NCBI GenBank assembly: GCA_943737045.1
Contig: CALSFV010000211.1
Coordinates: 1,706,501 to 1,770,500, forward strand
Direction of reading: 5' to 3'
Origin: Parapristionchus giblindavisi
Lineage: Eukaryota; Nematoda; Chromadorea; Rhabditida; Diplogasteridae
Length of the DNA: 64,000 nucleotides
The first letter of the stretch is position 1. Every line of letters starts with the position of its first letter. A program made the translations under genes and the position numbers. The notes under the pieces are model-generated. The model was not told the DNA's origin and searched no databases. It saw only the letters and a program-made list of their open reading frames with translations. Of the stretch, positions 35,501 to 51,800 are shown in pieces.

Positions 35501-38500
35501 GTGTGGGACGTTGCCTGGGGCAATGCTCTGATTGTAGCCAGCTGTGCCGGAAGCAAGATCATTGTGAGCGATTTATTCGATTTTTAAAATAGTTAAATCT
35601 TTTTTTTCTTTATGTTCATCTGTCACTTTATATTTATATATTTATTTATTCCATCAAATATAATGAAAAGATGCATAAGTTTTCAAGGGAGGATGTCATA
35701 TGTTTTATCAATTTTGCGCGTTTTGTCCAAATTCATAGATAGTAATTTGCTTAGCTCTCAGCCACTGCTCTCTAGATAAATGCGTTTGAATCGTCAATCG
35801 AAAGATTTGCATTAGAAGAACTTGTCGAATATCAGTTTTAAATATTCGATGAGCAAGATAATCAATAATCTCTTTCAGTGTATCGATCTTTCGACGGGCG
35901 AGCAGAGTTCGCTGGGTGCGTGGTTCGGCGGTAGCGTGACCAGTCTGTACCCGTGCAAGGATGGAACCCGGATCGCCGTGACCTATACCTCTAATGTACT
36001 CAGGTACGGTACCACGGTACTGTGGCGGGATACGGTACATTGGAAGGATACGGTATGCTTGTGCTTTCCAGAATCTATGATCGCAGCACGTGGACAGAGG
36101 AGAAGTTGTCGGGTCTGCAGGGTCGTGTGACGAGTGTGGTGTGGTCGCCCACCGCCGAGGTACGGTAGGACGACGTTTCCTGAAATTTGGGGATATATGG
36201 AGACTTGAGCGGTATTTCTGAAAAATTGTTATGATGAATCTTTACTATATCTTATTACGAGATGACGTTCATATTGGTCAGATTTAATTGACTCGAAAAA
36301 TTTTTTTATCTATTTTTTATTCCATTAAATAAAATAAATAAATATATATTATATATTTTTGAAATTTACAATTTTGTGTTTCAGTCCTTGATATTCTCAA
36401 CAGAAGATGGCCAAAGTCTCTTCTCACTGACATTTACTTCACATACGAAGACGACTGAGGAGGGTGTTAAGATGACGTCAGTTTAAATAAATATTTATTT
36501 AATTAATTATTTATTTATTTATTTTATCAAGTGTATAGTCAGAAACTGAATATTGGCACTGGGAAAGAGGGAAAATATTCAGATTTATTAGAGAATTTTC
36601 GTCTAGAAAAGAGCGATTTCAGCACACTTGTGAATGCGGCTTCTGTTATTTAGCCATGAAAATAAATCAAAATAGCCAATATTTTTCTGTTCAATAATAA
36701 TAAGTCGAAATCATAGCTGCGGTGCAGATTTGAATTTCAAAATGCGACCATGTTTTCAACAACAAAAAACCAAGACGCAGCCAGTCTTCTTAGTGTTCTA
36801 CGTGCTTTTCAATAATCAATAATCCATCCCCGCAAGTTGTGAATCGACTTTTGTTATTTAGCCATGAAAATCAATCGATATGGCCTATATCTCCCTGATC
36901 AATCAATAATCCATCCCCCCACCTACAGTGTCTGGTCCTCGTCGTCGCGTCCCGCGCCCGTCTACGATCTATCTCCGATCGAGTTTGATCCAATGGAGGG
37001 AGCCAGTGAGCAGGCAGTCGAGAGTGGTACGGTAGCGCTTTCCACTTGGGACCCCGCATCCTTCGAACACCTGATTGCGGCGTAGTTCAGAGACCGTAGC
37101 CATGAAAGTTGACAAATCGTTTGCCGACAAACGTGACGTCACAAGCGTGGGGGAGGCGTTTGCCGAAAATCCCCCCCCCCTACGCTAACGACTTCACATA
37201 TTTCCGGAAAGTGGTTTGCCGACTTTCATGCATTCGGCCACGGATTGCGACGGTGTTCAGGTTCCTATTATCGATTGATTTTCGCAGGTGAGCTCCGTCC
37301 AGTGACTCGTATCGGCGGCGGCGCTCGCACACTCACACTCAGTCCGGACGGAGGACGACTCGCGGTCACTTTCGCCGATAGAGGTACGGTAGCTATTATT
37401 GATTGATTAGTAGAGAAACGGTAGTTGTTTTTGATTGGTTCGTACAGATATGGTAGTTATTATTGATTGATTAGTAGAGATACGGTAGTTGTTATTGATT
37501 GGTTCGCACAGATACGGTAGTTTTTTACGCTTGATGATTTGATGGTAAGATTTATCATTGGCAATGAGTTAATTTTTCCTTGTGGATATTTTAATTAGTG
37601 GAATTTAAACAATAGTATTACAAATTGCATGTTATACAATATAAATAGAGTAAATTTGTACGCTTTTCCATAATATAACTTCAAATTTAATTACATATAA
37701 TAAATAAATAAAATAAATAAATGTATGACATTCAGACACGGCCGGCCTGATCGCAGTCTTCATTGTCGATTGGAGCAGCAAGCCCGCGAGACTTTTGCCA
37801 TCGTCAGTTGAAAAAAAATTTGCATTTTATTTAATATTTTAATAAATGGTTTAAAAACCTCCTATTTTACTATACATAACTAATGTGACCAAAAGTTGGT
37901 ACTGATAACGGTGAAATATTGAATGATGGATAGAGAAATCAATAAATCGATTAATAGTCATCCTCAAGTGGGACGACTGTGATGCTCCCAGTGAATATAG
38001 TAATTTTCAGTGGTTTCATCGAGGCCGCGTTCTCTGGCCTGCCCGAGTGTGTCTGGTTCCTGCCACGATTCGAAGCCGGAGCAATGCTGGCTGTCGTGAG
38101 TGCATTTCTAATGAGATAACCATCGGTCGAAAAGTATGTTACAAAGTACCAAGCCTGACCGCATTTTGCGCCAAAATTTCACGAAAAATCAAATAACCTA
38201 AACTTTTTACCTTTTCCTTTTATTTAAAAATCCGATAACCTAGCTGTTCGACCTATGGACCTAACGTAATCAGTATGCTATACATCTACCGTAATCTTCC
38301 TCAAATTACAGTCCTGGTCGACCGGCTCCGTACAGTACGTCCCGCTGGTGTACGGTGGATCGCCGGCCGCATTCGCTCTGTCGGTGCATCCTCTCGTCGA
38401 GGCCACAGGATCGGATACGATACTGGTGAGTGTAGTGCGGTAGTAGATTACGGTAGAATTGAGCAATCTGTTGTCGCCTTATTACCATATGCAATATGTG

Positions 38501-39116
38501 ATCTTTGATTTTCGGTCGTTGGTTTTTGTTTATTGATTGCTCAGTTCTTGATTTCTAGTTCTTGATTATTGATTCATCTGACTTACAATCAATCAATTGC
38601 TGACGAAGTATTGAGCGATAACTTCGTGGGTTATCTATATCTATTTTCTGCATTCTTTTTCATGATTCACTACTCGAAAAGGATGAAGTGTAGCGGCTTC
38701 GATTTTGAATAAAGTCTTCAGTAGCTGATCACAAGAAGATGAACGAAGAATTGTTTATAGAAATACCCCTTGTATGTGACCTCAGCACGCCCAGACTAAT
38801 CAGTCGTTTAGTGGCAACCATTCTCTCCCCTATGGTTCTGTGCTTGATAAAGGTCGATAAACTGTTAAAACTGTTAAAACTGACTTACAATTAAGTCCGA
38901 TATGATAAATGAATTTGAATTTGATTATTGATTGCTTTCCGGATTATCGATTGATGCATTCAGGAGGAGAGTCTCGGATGGCTGACTGGACATGAGGATT
39001 CGTTGGCCAGCGTGGAGCTGTCGGCTCGGCTGCAGGGAGGCGACGACGGAGGAGCCAGTCCCCTGCTGTACACGGAGATCCTACGGGACAAGAGCGCCGT
39101 TGGACTGGAGCTATAG
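32157..39116 (+). CDS. AAAS: Aladin (AAAS)-like nuclear pore WD40 protein
   Basis: Aladin is a WD-repeat scaffold protein of the cytoplasmic face of the nuclear pore, loss of which causes triple-A syndrome in humans (family knowledge). Seventeen phase-consistent exons give 571 aa: 32157-32291, 32389-32504, 32890-32961, 33331-33429, 33493-33587, 34664-34739, 35069-35152, 35443-35563, 35879-36003, 36072-36159, 36385-36476, 36929-37026, 37288-37383, 37736-37802, 38011-38095, 38312-38425, 38964-39116. WD-type blades read RIYPTG, ARLLAVAASSKVFVWRI, CIRVFDTRISPLSSIVWDVA, GSVTSLYPCKDGTRIAVTY, RVTSVVWSPTAE and TLTLSPDGGRLAVTFADR. The C-terminus LLPSGFIEAAF … AGAMLAVSWSTGSVQYVPL is the most aladin-like part. 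Length is close to human aladin (546 aa). Five introns start GTACGGT. Assignment is from memory of the family. Confidence 0.8.
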
Positions 39117-39932
39117 AAGATCAAAGATCAAAGACCAAAGATCATTGTTGTATCTTTGATTTACTATATATTTCGATTTGTCTTGCTCACTGAAGTTTGC
39201 TTGATATTGACTGGGAGATTCTGGTTTTGTTTCCTTTGTAATCCTTGTTTTTTCTTCAGTTTTTTTTCTGTTTAAACATTTATCGTTGATTTATCGTAGT
39301 CGTTGTGGATCTCGAATATTCAACACATTTCCGGCTATTGATGATGATTTTGAAATGGTTTCTTCGGACTCGAACTCCGTATCCTTGTCTTCTTCGTTAC
39401 ACACATTTTTACTTCATTAGCTGAATTTGAGAGTTCACATCATTCTTCATTTTTCTGAATTTCTAAGTTTACTGAATTCTGGATTTATTTCATTCTCATC
39501 CTGTAAATCTAATACATTTCGTTTTTCAAACCCTATCACGTTGCAATGTTTAATAATATGTTCTATTTGAATCTCGTTCGTAATACATCTTTATCTTGAT
39601 CTATCCTGTCGAGAACGTTTCCTAACAAGTACAGTAAAGTTGTGACTAAATGACTTCGATTGAAGCTTTCGATGATTTCGCAGACTGAGAAACTACCCTC
39701 TTTTCTTTCAATACAAATGATCTACACCTGTTCAGATCAGAAAAGATCAACAAAGAAATGCCCAAGATGTCCCTTGAATGGGGAATAGAGGGCATGCGGG
39801 TTTTTTAGAGTTTCGAAAACGAGTCTTCCCCAGGATGTTTCTTGCGGTTCACCGAGAGAGGCGCATTTACGATCTCTCTCATTGGGTAACCGAAATAAGA
39901 TCAGAAGATTAACCCCTATATATCATGGTTGA
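39117..39932. other. No gene; aladin 3' flank
   Basis: It begins with a GATCAAAGATCAAAGACC run directly after the aladin stop. The rest is AT-rich with no supported exon. LINE-derived sequence starts near 39900. Confidence 0.5.
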
Positions 39933-40910
39933 ATAAAACACAGTCTCATTCTTCCTCACAACGTACGATGCACTATATATGCTGATGATGTCAAGCTCTA
40001 TTCCTTTAATGACCCTTCTTCACTTCAAACCGCATTAGACTCTCTCCATCAGTGGTCTCTAGACTGGGGTCTATCCATCTCTTTATCCAAAACTGTAGTA
40101 ATGCATTTAGGCAACAGACACCCTACCCTCGATCTTCATATCAATGGTATCAAACTTCCTGTAGTTAAAGAGTTCACTGATCTCGGTATATCATACGATA
40201 ATCGACTATCTTTCTCATCTCATATCCAATCTATTGTAGCCAGAGCAAATTCCAGATGTGCATATATTTATCGCATTTTTCACACCTCTTATCTCAAGCT
40301 TTATTCACGTCTTTTCATCACTTATGTAAGACCTATTCTTGAATACGCGTCTGAACTGTGGTCACCTCATGAAGATCATCTAATAAAGCTCATTGAAAAC
40401 GTACAAAGGACTTACACTCGTCGCGTTTTCTACAAATGCAAGCTACCGTATGCTTCATATCCTGATAGATTATCATTACTCAAACTAGAGCCTCTTGAAT
40501 CGCGCCGCAAACTATCTGATCTTTGTTTTACCTATAAAGCTACACATGGACTTATTGATCTTGACAATCCTTCTTTCTTTATTCCATCTATAAATACTAG
40601 ATCTTCCCGCAGACACGCATTCCAATATCGTAAACACAATGCTAAATCTACTCGCTTCTCGAACTTCATATCAAATCGTGTTGTTAGTAATTGGAATAAA
40701 CTTAGTAATAATTCTATTATCTGCCCCTCAGTTAAATCTTTCCGGAAATGTATAAATTTGTCGTTACTCGAAATGTAATAATTAATTGTTATTTCTTTGC
40801 TACCTAAGTTGTGGCATCGTATTTTATGTAATTCTTACGATATCAATTATTCGCTATTATAATTTATCCTTGTAATGCATAAATTATTATTATTATTATT
40901 ATTAAAGTGA
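39933..40910 (+). mobile_element. 5'-truncated CR1/Jockey-type LINE, reverse transcriptase C-terminal part
   Basis: An open frame from 39933 to the stop at 40778 begins just upstream of the reverse-transcriptase active site YADD (39978-39989), continues with DVKLYSFND and LSISLSKTVVMHLGN, then the thumb/C-terminal region LGISYDNRLSFSSHI, RPILEYASELWSP and ends with the family-typical NFISNRVVSNWNKL. The endonuclease and palm N-terminal parts are missing. The 3' end is marked by an (ATT)n run at about 40885-40905, as expected for non-LTR insertion tails. The frame is intact over 280 codons, so the insertion is fairly recent. Confidence 0.85.
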
Positions 40911-41089
40911 TTCCGCTTTGATTCTTTTGTATTTTTATAACTTGGGTATGTGGGGTGCGAGAGAGTGTATGTTGTTGTGTTTTACAATACGCACTCTCTC
41001 TCGTACCCCTCCCCGTCTCGCACTCTCGCCTTCCTCTGCGTCTCTGTTGGGTTGCGCTGTGTATAGAGGGGACACACAGCTCAACACGG

Positions 41090-41155
41090 CGCTCATGGCG
41101 CAGTCGGTATGTCGACCCGTCCCCAAGTGGATGGTACCAGGTTCGACTCGCGTGT
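41090..41155 (+). other. tRNA-derived segment (SINE or tRNA relic)
   Basis: A-box TGGCGCAGTCGG at 41096-41107 fits the consensus TRGCNNAGYNGG exactly, and a B-box GGTTCGACTC is at 41140-41149, normal spacing for a Pol III promoter. The T stem and acceptor stem do not pair, so it is not a functional tRNA. It lies between two LINE fragments, whose 3' ends it may have used for mobilisation (inference). Confidence 0.6.
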
Positions 41156-41282
41156 TTGCCCAAAGTTTTTGCTATTCTTATTTTTAACATAACAAGTTTT
41201 AAATGAGAAATGGTGATATTACACGATTCTTGTAATTTTGTTAATAGTTAAATGACCACTGTTAGTTTCTTTCTGTGTTTAC

Positions 41283-41543
41283 TACACATGTTTCACTTAT
41301 AAGGCACTTAATAGATTCATAGAATTTGACAATTCATCTATCTTCCGATTATCATTTTCCTACAATAGATACTCCTCTCGCAGAAATAATTTCCAACTTG
41401 TCAAATATAATTGTAAATCCAAACGTTTTTTGAACTTTATCTCAAACAGAGTTGTCAATTCTTGGAATTTACTGCCTAATTCTACCATAATCTGTCCTAC
41501 TGTCAAAGTCTTTCGTAATTGTATTTCTACCCATGCTTTGTAA
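41283..41543 (+). mobile_element. Second LINE fragment, C-terminal end only
   Basis: The frame CFTYKALNRFIEFDNSSIF … RFLNFISNRVVNSWNLLPN … PTVKVFRNCIST ends at TAA 41541-41543. It aligns over about 85 residues with the C-terminus of the LINE at 39933 (CFTYKATHGLIDLDNPSFF, NFISNRVVSNWNKL), with many substitutions, so it is a different, older copy in the same orientation. Confidence 0.85.
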
Positions 41544-42116
41544 CTAAAGTTTTATCGTCATTATGTATTTATTCAACCTTACTACCTCGTTGTGGTATTG
41601 TATTTATGTGTCCCTAATGCATTTCTCTATGTATCTCATTATCATTCTTACCTGAAACGCACATAAAGATATTATTACCTCCATTAACCAATTTAGACCT
41701 TCTGTTCTCATAAAAAAGATAAAATGGAAAATTTTACGCGGTGTATTCCTGTGTCTCCCAATGCAACAATTTGAGGTGTTTTCAATATTTGTGAAACTGT
41801 AAGATTATATCCGCCCCAAGAATTGGAGACGAATTTGCAGACTTCAAGGGTAATGTGGTGTTACATACGTTTCAAAATGTAACACCGTATAGAAAACACC
41901 CACGCCGTGCGCACGGCGTGCATTTCAAAACGTTCGCACGCCGTGCGCACGTTTTGAAAATGTAACACCACATAAGAAATATGTGTCTAGATGGAGTCTG
42001 TTGTACACTTGCAATTAACGAATGAAACAAGATGACCCTTTATTTCGTTTGAGTTTGTTCAGGGCTCGAATGAAGCGATAGCTATCTTAAGCTCTCGTTA
42101 GCTCCTCTGAACTCCC
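41544..42116. other. No gene; convergent 3' flanks and a small hairpin
   Basis: At 41855-41975 a hairpin with GTTTTGAAAATGTAACACC arms surrounds a GC-rich core CACGCCGTGCGCACGGCGTG. It lies between the convergent 3' ends of aladin and the kinase. Confidence 0.6.
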
Positions 42117-46948
<4,832 letters not shown>

Positions 46949-47532
46949 AGCGACCGCCTTTGAGAGAAGATAGCGGTACAAATGAAACGAAGAATGAATG
47001 AAGATTGCGTTTATAGCATTTGTGATTGATGCAAAGTGGACAATCAACTGGAACTATGTTTGCAAATTTTGTATAATCTGCAAATCAAAGAAAATCAAAA
47101 AAATATATAATCAATTTTAAGTAGTGCAGAGAAAAATCGGAGGATTTCCACGATTGAATGACAATGATGACAGTTTGAAGTGGAAATAACTTGGTGATTG
47201 AGAAAAGGAATATGAACAACTAGGATGCAGAAAGTTGCATATTCGCTATAGATTAATATGGCAGACTCGCAACTTCATGATCATGTCAATTGTCACCGGG
47301 GCCTCACAATAAATCATCGATCTAATTGCAAATATCATATCAGTGTTTATTTGTGTTGCGAACAAGATATTATAGATATAAGATATATGTTGTCGATGAA
47401 AATATTTTATTTACAAAGAATTTCGAAGCTTTCTTGTTCCATTTTAAACTTTCGAAGATGGAGCAGGAGAACCATGGAGCACGAGCCTATAATGGAGCTC
47501 AATTCAGAGCTCAATGAATCTCGAGGCTATGT

Positions 47533-48793
47533 TCAGATGGCCCACAGAAATTTCTTCTCGTCTTCCTTTTTCTGTCTTTTTCCGTCAGTCTGCAAAAATA
47601 CTAGGTGTTTATATTATCCACAAAATCATACCATTTATAATGATCCAATATAACATTTATTCACTTTAACTATACCGATAAATAATTTTAAAAACTTTTT
47701 TTCATTTAAAATTTTTGCCATTTTTTTCCTAAATACCTTCTGACAGTGATCTTCGCCCTCCGTATCAATTGTTTCTGCTTCGGCAATTTTCTCTCTGAAA
47801 AAAAGTCGTGGAAAAAAGAAAAAAAAGTTTTTTAAATGGCCGAAAGTAAAGATAAACGGTGCAATGTTGAGTTGGAACATTTTTCCTGGAACTTCATTTA
47901 TCGGACCATTTTTATTGGATCACCGATAAAGGAACAATTTGTTTCGGAATGGTGTTCTGGGAATCCTTCATTTTGGACCTCTCATTTCAGATCATTTCTT
48001 TCGGAATGACTAGCTCGGAATTATGCATTTCAGAAATTATTCTTTCGAAAACCTCATCTCGGAACTTTTTTTTTGGAACTCTTTCAATGGAACTATGGTT
48101 CTGGAACTTCTTATCTCATTTACACATTTTATCTCACTTCACAGGCGGACCACCGATTCCTACAGCGAGTGACATGAGAGTAATGAGGAGATAAGCGTCA
48201 AACAAACAAATGGGAATGAAAATGGGTATGCAAATGAGAAATTACCATGACCAACAAGATCAAGAATTCAACAAACATCAGTTTTCGGAGATCACTTTCC
48301 AACACGAAAGTTCCGAGAGAAAAAAGTTCCCAAAACATAGTTCCGAAAAAAGTTCCGAAACGTGGTTTCCCATATTACAATTACGAAATGAGAATTCCAG
48401 TCCTTTCATTCCAATAAAAACTTTCCCCAAATAGCGGTGTCCGAATGAATAGTTTTGAAGTGAGAGTGCTTTTTAAAAAGTGCCCAACTAGAAGTTGCGT
48501 AATACAGTGTTCCAGGAAAAATGTTCCAACTCAACATTGCACCAGATAAACACATAATATCAATTTTTCACATTATGTACACGAATATAAGGGAACGAAA
48601 GTGCAAATTTGTTTCTATTTTCTACTTTTGGCACAAAGTAAAGACAGGAAGACATACACTTTGGGTATGACATCCACAAGAAAGACCGAGAATGGTTGTT
48701 TCATGTTCACTATGAGCAGAGTTAGGAAGATTGTGATGAATTGAAAGACGTTAACAGCGATAGCTGAGAGCCAAGACTGGAATGATCATAAAT

Positions 48794-48867
<74 letters not shown>

Positions 48868-51800
48868 TACATATATTACCATTTTCTTGTTTTAACTTTA
48901 ACGTGCATGCAAACCTAGATTTTATACATCATAAACAAAAATATCTCACACAATGTCACACAATGTAATAAGAGAGAGAAAAAATGTTATAAACCTAGTT
49001 GTTATTCACAGATCAAAAGGTTAGTGCTTTCTTTTGTATTTGTTCTCTTCGTATAATAATGGTAACATTTCGTATCTGAATATTCGTCTAATTTCCTCTT
49101 ACGAGTAGTCAAAACAAAAATATTTTCAAATGAAGAGCTTTTACAGTTCTTTTCTTTTCTTCTTATTTTCACACACCCACACTATCAGGGGGCGATCGTT
49201 TGCACAACGGATCATAAATCGGTCGGGAGGTGGCGCAGGGCAACCAAAGTTGTACCATTGTTATCAATGGGAGTGTACGGTTTTGGGTTACCGTAACCGT
49301 CAGGAATCGCGAACTGATTTTTTCAGTTGACCCATGACCATGTTCATGGATGAAAAGTCGAAAAATTCATGATGGCCCGAGATCAAATACTAGTTGCCAT
49401 AATATCAATAGTGAGCCAACTTTTCTCTTTCTGGATACCGTAACCCGAACTACCGTAATCTTGCTACCGTACCCTACAATATTATAACGAAATTCACGGC
49501 AAATTCATGTTTGATTACGGTATTACGGGTTACGGTATCCAGAAAGATAAAAGTTGGCTCACTATTGATATAATGGCAACTAGTATTTGGTCTTGGAGTA
49601 TCATGAATTTTTCGACTGTCTTTTTTTTTTCAACCATGAACCCCGGGTCATGGGTCGACTGAAAAAAGTCAGTTCGCGATTCCTGACGGCTACGGTAGCA
49701 CAATACCGTACACTCTCACTGATAACAATGGTACAACTTTGGTTGCCTTGCGCCACCTCCCGACCGATTTATGATCCGTTGTGCAAATGATCGCCCCCCC
49801 CCCCCACTATCAATAATTTCTCTTTTAATTTGACTAGTAAATTGTAGGAAATGATAAATATTTAATACTTGGCTATAGGGCTGCACTAACTGTTTCGGAG
49901 GAAAAGTACATCAAGTGTATTTAATTAATTATTAAACTAAATATATCTCGCCTGATACACCAGTACATCTCCAAAGCACTTCAAACACAGATACGCCGTT
50001 CCTTTCTGAAATAAATTTCCAATTCCTAAAGCAAATTTTAAAACCTCGAGCTATTTTTACACTCCGCTCCTGGAGCGGAGGAGAGTTTCAAATTAGCTCG
50101 GGATGTACCCTTTTTGAAGGTGTAGGTTAAAACTCTTTATACAGTGGTGCACGTAATTGTATAAATAGTTTTAGCCCCTATTCAACAGGGTCCACGCGGC
50201 ATAGCGCGCCACCACGCCCCATCACGCCTGGGGATTTTCTCGATGAATAAAGAGTTAAAAATTATGTTTATAGTAGCGATCGCTTACCTGTTTGGGAGAT
50301 TAAGATATGCCATAGTAACCAAAATTTTTGGTTGTGAAAAATTGAAATTTTTTTCGTGGTGCGGCGCTATGCCGCGTGGAGCCTGTTGAAAAGGCTTACG
50401 TGCACCACTGTAGTTGTTATATTTTCAGCTGTACTTTAGTTTACTTTTTTTCTCTGCGTGAGTAAAGGAGAAACATCATACGAAATAAAAAAAATACAAA
50501 TTTCGTCAATTTAGGCAAATTCTATCACCCAATACTTACTTACTTACTTACTTCTTATTCTTGATGCGGTGTTAAAATCTCGGAAAAGTAGATGGAAAAG
50601 TGAAAAGTGGTGTTAATTTTGTGATTGCATAAGTAGTTTAAACAGTAGCATAGCTAAATAAAACCCGTTGTAAGAAATTACGAAGCTGTGCTACTTTTCC
50701 AACAACTTTTTCAATCACAAAATTAACACTACTTTTCACTTTTCTACCAACTTTTTCAAGATTTTAACACCACATTAATTCTATTTTACCGTAACTCACA
50801 AATGTTGTAACGATGAGTACAGTGGACCACATTCGAAACTGGGAGGGGGTAATCGCGAGATAATACTCAGAAATGATCATTTGCGCGGCCAAATTCATCC
50901 CCGATATAGGTACAACAATGAACACTGAAGCGTAGCTGAACATGGCTGAAAATCAATCGATAATTTAATAAATCAATCGATAAATGGCAATTTACGAGCA
51001 ACATAGCGGTATTCGGAGCAGTAGGGAAATTCTCGAGGGATCTGAAATATACTTGATTTAGAATTATATATTTTGCTTTAATGAAAAAAAAACTAAGATT
51101 ATTGAATAGTACTATTATGCACCATTATTTTCCAAATGTAAACCAAAATTTTGTTGAGGCATTGCAGTAGGACCAGGGCGCTGGCTTTATGCATTCTGTA
51201 AAGATAAATGCATTTTTTGAATAATGAAATTTGTATTGTGTTCTGAAAGATTTACAGCTAACGTCAACGCTCATGCACTGTCGGATTTAATAGAGTCTAC
51301 TCTTGATAAATGTGTTTAAATAAAGGAATGAAATACCTACCCTTTCGTTAAATACAAGTAGATATAAGAGGTCGACCATCCGAAAATCTGAAATTCGGGA
51401 TATTACCATTATAGATGGAGACCCTCGAGTTTTTTCGTAATAAGACTGTGCGGATAGAATTACACGAATCATTACACGAATCGAACGACATATTTGACAT
51501 TGATTCATGATAGGTTTGAAGCTTGCTATGCGTATTGAAAGTACAACCTTTGGCATGTAGAGAATGAATGTCGGATTTGCATACTGAACTTTCTCAATTT
51601 CGCACGAAAAATACCATATAATATAATTTATATTATATAAACATCATAATGTTTATATTTAGGGGATGTATGATAAATAAAAATATAATATTCTGGTGTT
51701 AATTTTGGCGGGAGTCTGACATGCAAACTCAAGCGTCCTCTTCTTCAATAAATCAACAAATACAAATATTTGTTGTTATTGTAATACCACAATCAGAATT

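Noticed and set aside
36929..37085. Longer reading of the aladin exon, through STWDPASFEHLIAA to a stop
   Set aside because: Only splicing at 37026/37027 (GTACGG) restores phase with the next exon; the longer frame ends at TAG without a usable donor. It could still be an alternative 3' end.
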